Shown here piece after piece: positions 1-8,054 of a DNA stretch of 11,162 nt. This stretch comes from JBBILG01 sp037445085 (GTDB lineage Bacteria > Pseudomonadota > Gammaproteobacteria > Burkholderiales > Methylophilaceae). The notes beneath the pieces are model-generated. The model saw nothing but the letters and a program-made list of their open reading frames with translations. It made no database searches and was not told the origin of the DNA. Location: NCBI GenBank assembly GCA_037445085.1, contig JBBILG010000063.1:1-11162 (forward strand), read 5' to 3'. Numbering within the stretch: the first letter of the stretch is position 1; each line of letters begins with the position of its first letter. Position numbers and translations under genes: made by a program.

Positions 1-1710
<1,710 letters not shown>

Positions 1711-1720
1711 CAACACAAAC

Positions 1721-1747
1721 GGCAAGGGCGCTTGCCGCGCCCTTGCC
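1721..1747 (-). terminator. Strong hairpin between mucD and lepA
   Basis: A perfect 11-bp inverted repeat (1721-1731 with 1737-1747) with a 5-nt loop, almost all G/C at the base. On the minus strand it is followed by GTTTGTGTTG, a T-rich but broken tract, and then by the lepA ATG. It looks like an intrinsic terminator or attenuator after mucD. The left arm can also pair with the loop-side repeat 1731-1736 (6 bp), so two exclusive folds are possible. Function is inferred. Confidence 0.6.
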
Positions 1748-1807
1748 TTGAGATTTTGTCCAGGCGCGGATTCTACCGGAAAGCCGGCCGCTCCGCACCC
1801 ATGCGTT

Positions 1808-3211
1808 CTATTTCCCGCCGTTCACCTTGACCGGCACGTACAGCATGCTGTCGCCGCGCCGGACGAGCAGGGCGACGGATTTGCCGGCAGGCACCTCCTT
1901 GATCAGCCGGATGAAATGCTCGAGGTTCTGCACTTCAGCGTTGTTCACCGCGAGCACCACGTCGCCGCGGCGGATGCCGGCCTGGGCCGCGGCGCCTTCG
2001 GCCGCAAGCACCAGCACGCCGCTCCTGCCGTCAAGCCGGCTCTTCTGCTGCGGCGTCAGATCCCGCAGGGTGAGGCCGAGACGGTCCGGCTCCACCTTGG
2101 CCGGCCCGCGCTGCGTGCGCATCTCCTCCTTGCCTTCGGTGGGCATCTCGCCCACCGTCACGGCGATGTTGCGCACGCTGCCGCGACGCAGCACTTCCAC
2201 GGTAGCAGACTTGCCGGGCCTGGTAGCGGCCACCAGGCGCGGCAGGTCGGACGAGGTGATGATGGATTTGCCGTCGAACCTGAGGATGACATCCCCCGCC
2301 TGCAGGCCGCCCTTCTCCGCCGGGCTGCCCTTTTCCACGCCGGAGACGAGGGCGCCGTGGGTATTCTTCATGCCGAAGGAATCGGCAAGCTCCTTGGTGA
2401 CCTGCTGGATGCTGATGCCCAGCCAGCCGCGGGTGACACGGCCGCTGGCCTTGAGTTGCTCGGTCACTTCCATCGCCACATCGATGGGAATGGCGAACGA
2501 CAGGCCCATGTAGCCGCCGTGGCGCGAGTAGATCTGCGCATTGATGCCGACCACCTCGCCCTTCAGGTTGAACAGCGGCCCGCCGGAATTGCCGGGGTTG
2601 ATGGCGACGTCGGTCTGGATGAACGGCACATAGTTTTCCTGCGGCAGCGCACGCCCCAAGGCGCTGACAATGCCGGCGGTCAGGGTGTTCTCCAGGCCGA
2701 AGGGCGAGCCGATGGCCACCACCCATTCGCCCACCCTGAGTTGGGTGGGGTCGCCCAGGGTGACCCTGGGCAGGCCGCCGGCTTCGATCTTGAGCAGGGC
2801 GACGTCGGTGCGGCGGTCGGTGCCGACGATCCTGGCCTGGAATTCGCGCTGGTCGGACAGCTTGACGATGATTTCATCGGCATTCCTGACCACGTGCGCA
2901 TTGGTGAGGATATAGCCGTCGGCACTGACGAGGAAGCCGGACCCCAGCGACTGCGTCCTGTATTCCTGCGGCCCCGGGCCGCCGGGAATGCCGAAACGGC
3001 GGAAGAATTCGAAAAAGGGATCGTCCTCCGGCAGGTAGGGAAATGGCATCATGCCGTGACCGCCACGCTGCATGATCTGCGTGGTGCTGATGTTGACCAC
3101 GGCCGGCCCATGCTTTTCGAAAAGCGCGGTAAAGTCGGGCAGCCCCATAGCGAACGCCGGGGCGGTGAAGAACATGACGAAGGCGTAGACCGCCAGCAGT
3201 TTCTTGATCAT
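1808..3211 (-). CDS. mucD: Periplasmic Do/HtrA serine protease with two PDZ domains (MucD/DegQ type)
   Basis: ATP-independent periplasmic protease and chaperone that degrades misfolded envelope proteins; MucD dampens the sigma-E/AlgU stress response. The protein has 467 residues. A signal peptide covers residues 1-21 (MIKKLLAVYAFVMFFTAPAFA). The trypsin-like domain spans about 30-255, with the catalytic triad visible as H106 (NAHVV), D136 (RTDVALLK) and S209 (GNSGGPL). Two PDZ domains follow, at about 260-355 and 375-465. The loop before the protease core is short, which fits DegQ/MucD better than DegP. The start at 3211 is chosen because GAGG lies 7 nt upstream and the signal peptide begins there; the frame stays open further upstream without homology. 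It is the fifth gene of the rpoE operon, 157 nt after rseC. The strain's own name for it could equally be degQ or degP. Confidence 0.95.
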   Translation of the reverse strand: MIKKLLAVYAFVMFFTAPAFAMGLPDFTALFEKHGPAVVNISTTQIMQRGGHGMMPFPYLPEDDPFFEFFRRFGIPGGPGPQEYRTQSLGSGFLVSADGYILTNAHVVRNADEIIVKLSDQREFQARIVGTDRRTDVALLKIEAGGLPRVTLGDPTQLRVGEWVVAIGSPFGLENTLTAGIVSALGRALPQENYVPFIQTDVAINPGNSGGPLFNLKGEVVGINAQIYSRHGGYMGLSFAIPIDVAMEVTEQLKASGRVTRGWLGISIQQVTKELADSFGMKNTHGALVSGVEKGSPAEKGGLQAGDVILRFDGKSIITSSDLPRLVAATRPGKSATVEVLRRGSVRNIAVTVGEMPTEGKEEMRTQRGPAKVEPDRLGLTLRDLTPQQKSRLDGRSGVLVLAAEGAAAQAGIRRGDVVLAVNNAEVQNLEHFIRLIKEVPAGKSVALLVRRGDSMLYVPVKVNGGK

Positions 3212-3215
3212 CGAT

Positions 3216-3222
3216 TCACCTC
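3216..3222 (-). promoter_or_regulatory. Ribosome binding site deciding the mucD start
   Basis: GAGGTGA on the minus strand; its GAGG core is 7 nt from the ATG at 3211. It supports this start over earlier in-frame starts in a frame that stays open well into rseC. The rest of the 3223-3368 gap holds no promoter or hairpin that I would defend. Confidence 0.7.
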
Positions 3223-3368
3223 GAAATACATCCGGATTGAGAACCCATTTCATCAGGCGCTGCGCTTGCCCACCCGGGCTTGCGCGGCACTCGCTCCTTG
3301 CCGTACTGGCGTATACCGTCTTCGTCGCCGCGTTCCGGGCGCGCCCCCTTTGGCTGCGGCTTGCCCGC

Positions 3369-3839
3369 CTACTGAAACAGGTTCCGAACGGCCGGCTCGG
3401 TATCGGCACGCAGGATAACAGGGCGACAGCGGGCGGGCAGTCCGCGTCCGGACGCGCCTCCCCTGAGCCACAACAGGCCCAGCAGCAGCCCGGCGGCGGC
3501 GCCCGCCAGCGACCTGACATCAGCACCGAATGATGCGGGCAGCAGCACTCCGCCCAGCACCGCGCCGGCCAGCAACAATGCCAAAGGCACTCCATACACA
3601 GCCAATGAGCCGGCCAGCAGCGCCTGCTCTTCGATCCCGACGACCACCCAATCGCCGGCACGGGCGTTGATGCGGTTTTCTGCGCGGAACACGTTGCCGC
3701 GGTGCCCGAGCAGCCTCCCCCACATCGAGATGCCGCAGCCGCGGGTCTGCCCGCACAGGCCGCATGGCCTGCTGCGCACGATCTCCAGCAGGGCCTGCTC
3801 GCCGTCGATGCCGACGACCACGGCGCGTTCTTCTATCAT
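3369..3839 (-). CDS. rseC: RseC/MucC-family membrane protein of the sigma-E operon
   Basis: Inner-membrane protein of the RseC/MucC (SoxR-reducing) family; relatives tune sigma-E activity or take part in electron transfer to SoxR. It has 156 residues. The N-terminal soluble part carries the family's cysteine cluster C26-x2-C29-x5-C35. Two transmembrane segments follow at about 73-100 and 108-126, joined by a short loop, then a basic C-terminal tail of about 30 residues. The ATG shares bases with the rseB stop (ATGA, 4-nt overlap), so translation is probably coupled; GGGAAG just upstream may serve as a weak ribosome binding site. Identity is well supported by the Cys pattern, topology, length and position after rseB. 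Its exact role is unsettled even in model species. Confidence 0.93.
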   Translation of the reverse strand: MIEERAVVVGIDGEQALLEIVRSRPCGLCGQTRGCGISMWGRLLGHRGNVFRAENRINARAGDWVVVGIEEQALLAGSLAVYGVPLALLLAGAVLGGVLLPASFGADVRSLAGAAAGLLLGLLWLRGGASGRGLPARCRPVILRADTEPAVRNLFQ

Positions 3840-4810
3840 GGCTTCCCGAAGCTGACCGCTTCAGCGATCCTTTTCACCGTGGCCTGCGGCACCTCGCCGA
3901 CCACGATGACCTGGTAGCCCTCCACGACCTGGGCATAGACGTTGGTGGCACCCCGGCTGGTCAGCCCGACCTTGGGCGTGGCGTTGCCCGCCAGCACCTC
4001 GATGAACAGCGACACCGAGGCCAGTCCGTCGCTGAACACCACATGGTCCACCGGCACCGACTTGCCGGGCTGGTTGCGGCGCACATGCCCCACCTTGACA
4101 TAGCCGGGCGGCAGCTCTGTCAGGGTCCACCCTCCGCCTGCCGCCGCGATCGGCGTCACCGTCTCCTCGGGCTGCATTTCATAAGTCTTGCGCCGGTCGA
4201 TGTCGGGCTGGAACCAGTCCATGTTGTTGCCATCCATCAGCGCCAGCTGATTGAACGCCACCTGTTCGATGACGTCGCCGCGCTCGTTCAGCATCACCGA
4301 TTTCAGCAACAGGCCGTGTTCGCTGTCGACCGCGAAGCGGTAGCCGTAGCGGTAGCCGTCACGCGGCTCCAGGTGCACCACTACGCCGTTGCGTTCGCCG
4401 ACGCGCTCCTCGCCGCCCAGCCGTGCCTGGTAGCTGGCCCGCAGGCGGTCGATGAAGTCCGGCAGGATGGCGGGGAAGGTGATCGGCAGCTTGCGCTTGT
4501 CGATCAGCACCTTCCCGTTGCCGGGATTGTAGATCACCATCTCCTTGCCCTGGCGCAGCACTTCGCGCGGGGTGCCGTCCAGCGACATCAGGCGCACGTA
4601 TTCGCCGTTGGCGTAATTCATGTGCGAGATGCGCATGGAATGCATCACTTTTCCGGCCTGATAGACGAAAATGCCCCTGTAGTTCAGTTGATGGGCGGCC
4701 CGGCTGGCTTTCTCCAGCAGCAGCCAGGGGTCTCTTTCAGAATCCGCCCCTGCCGCACGCAACGGCAGGCAGAAGGTCAAGGCCAGCAGCAACAGCAGAA
4801 CGCGCAGCAT
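3836..4810 (-). CDS. rseB: Sigma-E regulatory protein RseB/MucB (periplasmic)
   Basis: Periplasmic protein that binds the RseA periplasmic domain and shields it from proteolysis; in E. coli it senses mislocalised LPS and outer-membrane proteins. It has 324 residues. A hydrophobic signal peptide covers about 1-20 (MLRVLLLLLALTFC...RAA). The LolA-like N-terminal domain spans about 27-200 and includes YRGIFVYQ (residues 44-51), typical of MucB. A smaller C-terminal domain spans about 225-322. The ATG at 4810 lies 5 nt after the rseA stop. No clear Shine-Dalgarno sequence is seen, so coupling to rseA translation is likely. The frame is open upstream through rseA, but that extension has no signal peptide and is a frame shadow. 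Confidence 0.95.
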   Translation of the reverse strand: MLRVLLLLLALTFCLPLRAAGADSERDPWLLLEKASRAAHQLNYRGIFVYQAGKVMHSMRISHMNYANGEYVRLMSLDGTPREVLRQGKEMVIYNPGNGKVLIDKRKLPITFPAILPDFIDRLRASYQARLGGEERVGERNGVVVHLEPRDGYRYGYRFAVDSEHGLLLKSVMLNERGDVIEQVAFNQLALMDGNNMDWFQPDIDRRKTYEMQPEETVTPIAAAGGGWTLTELPPGYVKVGHVRRNQPGKSVPVDHVVFSDGLASVSLFIEVLAGNATPKVGLTSRGATNVYAQVVEGYQVIVVGEVPQATVKRIAEAVSFGKP

Positions 4811-4815
4811 AGGGA

Positions 4816-5283
4816 TCAGTTGCCGCTGCCGGCAAAAGCGACGGGGCGCACGTAATGGGGCACATGCACGCCGCCGGGCGACAGTTCGTGATGGGCGAGC
4901 AGGTAGGAGTTGACGGACTCCGGCGAGACGCTGTTTTCGGCGACGCCGGGCATGTCGGGCCGTGGCGACTGGAGCTGCTGCATGGCCACCCAGCCAACGA
5001 ACACGACGGCCGCCACCGAGGCAACCGCCGACCAGACCAGGGAAGGCCGGGGGCGATGTGCCCGGCGCGGCGCCAACACGGTCGGCTCCGCCTCCAGGCA
5101 TGCCCGCAGGCGCGCCTCGAAATCCGCGCTGAATTCGGGGTTGCCGCGCAGACTGTCGCCGATCAGGTGATAGACGTCCCAGGTCTTGCGCAGACCGGCG
5201 TCGGCAGCCAGTGCCTTGAACAGGGGTTCGGCCGTTTCCGGCTCGAACTCGCCATCCATCAGGGAGGAAATCCGTTCTTTCAT
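4816..5283 (-). CDS. rseA: Anti-sigma-E factor RseA/MucA
   Basis: Single-pass inner-membrane anti-sigma factor that holds RpoE at the membrane until cleaved by DegS- and RseP-type proteases. It has 155 residues. The N-terminal cytoplasmic sigma-binding domain (about 1-65) opens MKERISSLMDGEFE and contains LRKTWDVYHLIGDSLRG. One transmembrane helix lies at about 82-101. The short periplasmic domain contains VNSYLLAHHELSP, as in betaproteobacterial MucA proteins. Two ATGs lie 6 nt apart. The second (5283) is chosen because AGGAG touches the first but sits 6 nt from the second. The rpoE TGA and this ATG share one base, giving a 1-nt overlap and 1:1 coupling between sigma and anti-sigma. Confidence 0.94.
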   Translation of the reverse strand: MKERISSLMDGEFEPETAEPLFKALAADAGLRKTWDVYHLIGDSLRGNPEFSADFEARLRACLEAEPTVLAPRRAHRPRPSLVWSAVASVAAVVFVGWVAMQQLQSPRPDMPGVAENSVSPESVNSYLLAHHELSPGGVHVPHYVRPVAFAGSGN

Positions 5284-5882
5284 CACCATCTCCTGTTTTC
5301 CGAGGTCCCCAGCAGGGGCCGCAATTTTTCCGCTATGGTTTCCCGCGCGCGGAAGATGCGCGAACGCACCGTCCCAATCGGGCAGTTCATCAGAGTCGCG
5401 ATTTCCTCGTAGCTCAACCCTTCGATCTCGCGCAAGGTGATCGCCGTGCGCAGTTCTTCCGGCAGGCCGGCCACCGCTTCGTTCACGGTTTGGGCAACCT
5501 GTTTGCTCATGAGTTCACTCTCCGGGGTGGCGATGGTGCGCAGATCCTCGCCGTCCTCGAAGTTTTCTGCGTCCTCCACCTCGATGTCGGTGGATACCTG
5601 CGGCCGCCGGCCCATCGCCACCAGGTGATTCTTGGCGGTATTGATGCCGATGCGGTACAGCCAGGTATAGAAGGCGCTGTCGCCGCGGAAGTTGGGCAGG
5701 GCGCGATAGGCCTTGATGAAGGCTTCCTGCACCACGTCCTCGACTTCGGCCTGATCGCGTATCATGCGCGCCAGCAGGCGCCCGAGCTTGCGCTGGTACT
5801 TGGACACCAGCAAGCCGAACGCCTGTTTGTCGCCGCGCTGCGCACGCTCGACCAGCTCCTGATCCAGTTCACGATCGCCCAT
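5283..5882 (-). CDS. rpoE: RNA polymerase sigma-E factor (RpoE/AlgU)
   Basis: ECF (group 4) sigma factor for the envelope-stress regulon. It has 199 residues. Region sigma-2 spans about 15-92 and includes AEVEDVVQEAFIKAYRALP (residues 45-63) and GDSAFYTWLYRIGINTAKN (67-85). An acidic linker follows at about 98-120. Region sigma-4 spans about 134-188 and includes GLSYEEIATLMNCPIGTVRSR (the helix-turn-helix). The start MGDRELDQELVERAQRGD is the usual one for the family in this group. It is confirmed by GGAGGG at 5890-5895, 7 nt upstream; the ATG at 5897 overlaps that site and is less likely. It is the first gene of rpoE-rseA-rseB-rseC-mucD. Candidate housekeeping and sigma-E-type promoters lie just upstream, consistent with autoregulation. 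Confidence 0.96.
   Translation of the reverse strand: MGDRELDQELVERAQRGDKQAFGLLVSKYQRKLGRLLARMIRDQAEVEDVVQEAFIKAYRALPNFRGDSAFYTWLYRIGINTAKNHLVAMGRRPQVSTDIEVEDAENFEDGEDLRTIATPESELMSKQVAQTVNEAVAGLPEELRTAITLREIEGLSYEEIATLMNCPIGTVRSRIFRARETIAEKLRPLLGTSENRRW
5290..5294 (-). promoter_or_regulatory. Ribosome binding site deciding the rseA start
   Basis: AGGAG on the minus strand inside the end of rpoE. It is 6 nt from the ATG at 5283 and 0 nt from the ATG at 5289, so the downstream ATG is the better start. Confidence 0.7.
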
Positions 5883-5915
5883 GCGGGCGCCCTCCATTGA
5901 TTTGTGGTTTCGTGA

Positions 5916-5943
5916 AGTATAGCGCAGCACATCGCTCTGTACG
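5916..5943 (-). promoter_or_regulatory. Candidate sigma-70-type promoter for rpoE
   Basis: On the minus strand the -10 is TATACT (5916-5921, 5/6 match) and the -35 is CGTACA (5938-5943, only 3/6 match), spaced 16 nt. Transcription would begin about 25 nt before the rpoE start codon. The -10 is convincing and the -35 is weak. Confidence 0.4.
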
Positions 5944-5966
5944 GCCTCCAGAGACCGCAGTACACT
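5938..5966 (+). promoter_or_regulatory. Weak candidate promoter for nadB
   Basis: On the plus strand the -35 is TGTACG (5938-5943, 3/6) and the -10 is TACACT (5961-5966, 4/6), with a 17-nt spacer. A transcript would start about 20 nt before the GTG at 5996. The -35 occupies the same six bases as the proposed rpoE -35 on the other strand. Weak matches; position is the main support. Confidence 0.25.
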
Positions 5967-5977
5967 GCGTTTGGTTC
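5951..5977 (-). promoter_or_regulatory. Candidate sigma-E-type autoregulatory promoter upstream of rpoE
   Basis: On the minus strand GAACCA (5972-5977) is followed after 16 nt by GTCTC (5951-5955). The sigma-E consensus is roughly GGAACTT, N15-17, then TCTGA, so both boxes match only in part. Position and spacing fit autoregulation, which is usual for rpoE operons. Confidence 0.3.
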
Positions 5978-5995
5978 AAATTCCCCGAAAATCGC

Positions 5996-7618
5996 GTGCG
6001 CTACGACGTTCTCATCATCGGCAGCGGCCTTGCCGGACTGACGCTCGCCCTGCGGCTGGCGCCCCGGCACAAGGTATGCCTGGTCACCAAGCGCGGCCTC
6101 TCGGACAGCGCCAGCAACTGGGCGCAGGGCGGTATCGCCGCGGTACAGACCGACGAAGACTCGCTGGAGGCGCACATCCAGGACACCCTCGTCGCCGGCG
6201 CCGGCCTGTGCGACCCGGAAGTCACGCGCTACGTGGTCGAGCACGGCCGCGCCGCCGTGGAATGGCTGATCGGATTGGGCGTGCCGTTCACCCGAGAGGA
6301 AGACGACAGCGGCTTCCATCTCACCCGCGAGGGCGGCCACAGCAGGCGCCGCATCATCCATGCCGCCGACGCCACCGGCCAGGCGGTGCAGGAGACCCTG
6401 GCCGCCCACGTGCGCAACCACCCCAACATCGCCGTGCTGGAAGAGCACATCGCGGTGGATCTCATCACCGCGCGCAAGCTGGGGCGTCGCAAGAACCGTT
6501 GCCTGGGCGCCTACGTACTGGACAAGACTTCCGGCCGCGTGCGCACCATCGCCGCCCAGCACACGGCGCTGGCCTGCGGGGGGGCCGGCAAGGTCTATCT
6601 CTATACCACCAACCCGGATGTCTCCACCGGCGACGGCATCGCCATGGCCTGGCGCGCCGGCTGCCGCGTGGCCAACATGGAATTCATCCAGTTCCACCCC
6701 ACCTGCCTGTACCACCCGCAGGCCAAGTCCTTCCTCATCACCGAGGCGGTGCGCGGCGAGGGCGGACTGCTCAGGCTGCCAGACGGCACCCGCTTCATGC
6801 CGGCGCACGACGCGCGCGCCGAGCTGGCGCCGCGCGACGTGGTAGCGCGCGCCATCGACTTCGAGATGAAGAAGCGCGGCATGGACTGCGTCTATCTCGA
6901 CATTTCCCACCGCCCCGCCGATTTCGTCATTGCGCATTTCCCGACCATCCACCGGCGCTGCCTGGAACTCGGCATCGACATCACCCGACAACCCATTCCG
7001 GTGGTGCCGGCGGTGCATTTCGTCTGCGGCGGGGTGATGACCGGCCTTGATGCGCGCACCGACCTGCCGGGGCTGTATGCCGTCGGTGAAACCGCGTGCA
7101 CCGGGCTGCACGGCGCCAACCGGCTGGCCTCCAACTCGCTGCTGGAATGCATGGTGTTCGCCGAAGCCGCGGCGCGCGACATGCTGGCCGCGCCGGTGGC
7201 CGCGCCGCCGGAACTGCCGGACTGGGACGAGAGCCGCGTCACCGACGCGGACGAGGAAGTGGTCATCGCGCAGAACTGGGACGAACTGCGCCGCTTCATG
7301 TGGAATTACGTCGGCATCGTGCGCACCGACAAGCGCCTGGAGCGTGCCCTGCACCGCATCCACCTGCTGCGCGACGAGGTGCACGAGTTCTACAGCCATT
7401 TCCGCATCGGCAACGACCTCATCGAACTGCGCAACCTGCTGCAGGTGGCCGAACTCATCGTCAAGAGCGCGCTGGAGCGTCATGAAAGCCGCGGCCTGCA
7501 CTACAGCAAGGATTACCCGCATACGCTGCCCGATGCCGTGCCCACCGTGCTGACGCCGTCCAACTACTACAGCCTGCTCGACCAGAACCACGGGCACAAG
7601 GGACACCGGCCCGCATGA
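5996..7618 (+). CDS. nadB: L-aspartate oxidase (NadB)
   Basis: FAD enzyme that oxidises L-aspartate to iminoaspartate, the first step of de novo NAD synthesis, upstream of quinolinate synthase NadA. It has 540 residues, the same length as E. coli NadB. The dinucleotide-binding motif GSGLAG lies at residues 9-14, followed by NWAQGGIAA (41-49). The succinate dehydrogenase/fumarate reductase-type core includes FHPT (H234), AELAPRDVVARA (R280, the catalytic Arg) and VHFVCGGV (H341). GETACTGLHGANRLASNSLLE (364-384) binds FAD. The C-terminal helical domain ends with RGLHYSKDYP. The GTG at 5996 is chosen because it places the Rossmann strand at residue 3 as in the family. The only other in-frame start, ATG 5897, adds 33 unrelated residues across the rpoE promoter. 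No good Shine-Dalgarno sequence precedes the GTG. It is divergent from rpoE. Confidence 0.95.
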   Translation: MRYDVLIIGSGLAGLTLALRLAPRHKVCLVTKRGLSDSASNWAQGGIAAVQTDEDSLEAHIQDTLVAGAGLCDPEVTRYVVEHGRAAVEWLIGLGVPFTREEDDSGFHLTREGGHSRRRIIHAADATGQAVQETLAAHVRNHPNIAVLEEHIAVDLITARKLGRRKNRCLGAYVLDKTSGRVRTIAAQHTALACGGAGKVYLYTTNPDVSTGDGIAMAWRAGCRVANMEFIQFHPTCLYHPQAKSFLITEAVRGEGGLLRLPDGTRFMPAHDARAELAPRDVVARAIDFEMKKRGMDCVYLDISHRPADFVIAHFPTIHRRCLELGIDITRQPIPVVPAVHFVCGGVMTGLDARTDLPGLYAVGETACTGLHGANRLASNSLLECMVFAEAAARDMLAAPVAAPPELPDWDESRVTDADEEVVIAQNWDELRRFMWNYVGIVRTDKRLERALHRIHLLRDEVHEFYSHFRIGNDLIELRNLLQVAELIVKSALERHESRGLHYSKDYPHTLPDAVPTVLTPSNYYSLLDQNHGHKGHRPA

Positions 7619-7989
7619 TCCGCCTGCTGCTCGCCTTGCTCCTCTTCGCCACGGCATCTGCGGCCGGGGCTACCGCCAGCGGCGCCGACCTCCTGGCGCG
7701 CTGCGGCGCCTACGAAAAATCGCTGCAAAACCAGAAGCTGTCGGCGGAGGAGGCACTGGACGCGATGTGGTGCATGGGCTACATATCCGGCCTGCTCGAC
7801 GGCTTCGGCGTGAGCGATTTCCGCATCGGAGAAGCCATCGCCGTCTGCCCGCCGGAGGCGGCCATTAGCCGCCACAAGGCGCTCGCCATCATCCTGCGCT
7901 GGCTGCGCGACAACCCGCAGGAACACGCCAACAGCGGCCGCAGAAGCGCCATCCTCGCGCTGGCGCGCGCCTACCCATGCAAGCCGTAA
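7615..7989 (+). CDS. Small exported Rap1a/Tai immunity-like protein
   Basis: Predicted periplasmic protein of 124 residues. A signal peptide covers about 1-22 (MIRLLLALLLFATASAAGA). The mature part has the Rap1a/Tai pattern: a leading Cys (C30), MWCMGYISGLLDG (C53), AVCPPEA (C78), a helical stretch ending LRDNPQEH, and a C-terminal ARAYPC (C122). The four cysteines suggest two disulfides. Rap1a and Tai proteins neutralise type VI secretion amidase effectors, but many chromosomal relatives have no known partner and none is encoded here. The ATG overlaps the nadB stop by 4 nt (ATGA), so it is probably co-translated with nadB; the only possible ribosome binding site, AGGGA, is 11 nt away. Family assignment comes from motif recall without a search. 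A toxin-immunity role here is not shown. Confidence 0.8.
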   Translation: MIRLLLALLLFATASAAGATASGADLLARCGAYEKSLQNQKLSAEEALDAMWCMGYISGLLDGFGVSDFRIGEAIAVCPPEAAISRHKALAIILRWLRDNPQEHANSGRRSAILALARAYPCKP

Positions 7990-7995
7990 ATGACC

Positions 7996-8042
7996 GGGGC
8001 GGGCAAGCCCCCTCAGGGCGGGGCGGCGGGCGGCGATCCGCC
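7996..8042. terminator. GC-rich short hairpins between convergent genes
   Basis: Two small perfect inverted repeats: GGGGC/GCCCC (7996-8000 with 8007-8011) and GGCGG/CCGCC (8029-8033 with 8038-8042, 4-nt loop). They lie in the 65-nt gap between the Rap1a-like gene and the convergent HAD gene. Neither is followed by a T tract. A terminator role is inferred from position only. Confidence 0.25.
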
Positions 8043-8054
8043 GAATGGACGGCG

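Noticed and set aside
3212..3368. Separate promoter for mucD in the rseC-mucD gap
   Set aside because: I could not find a convincing -35/-10 pair or sigma-E boxes; only the ribosome binding site is clear.
3764..4855. 363-codon plus-strand open frame opposite rseB and rseC
   Set aside because: Antisense shadow; the minus strand carries recognisable RseB and RseC with signal peptide, Cys motif and start-stop overlaps.
5897..5995. Upstream ATG start for nadB
   Set aside because: The added 33 residues do not resemble NadB N-termini and run across the rpoE promoter and ribosome binding site; the GTG at 5996 gives the usual length of 540.
6360..6845. Plus-strand frame inside nadB rich in Pro, Ala, Ser and Arg
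   Set aside because: Composition typical of an out-of-frame reading of a GC-rich gene, with no motifs.
5762..7657. 631-codon open frame on the minus strand opposite nadB
   Set aside because: It lies wholly antisense to a clear NadB and the end of RpoE, has no family motifs, and is rich in His, Ala, Gly and Val as expected from mirrored GC-rich codons.
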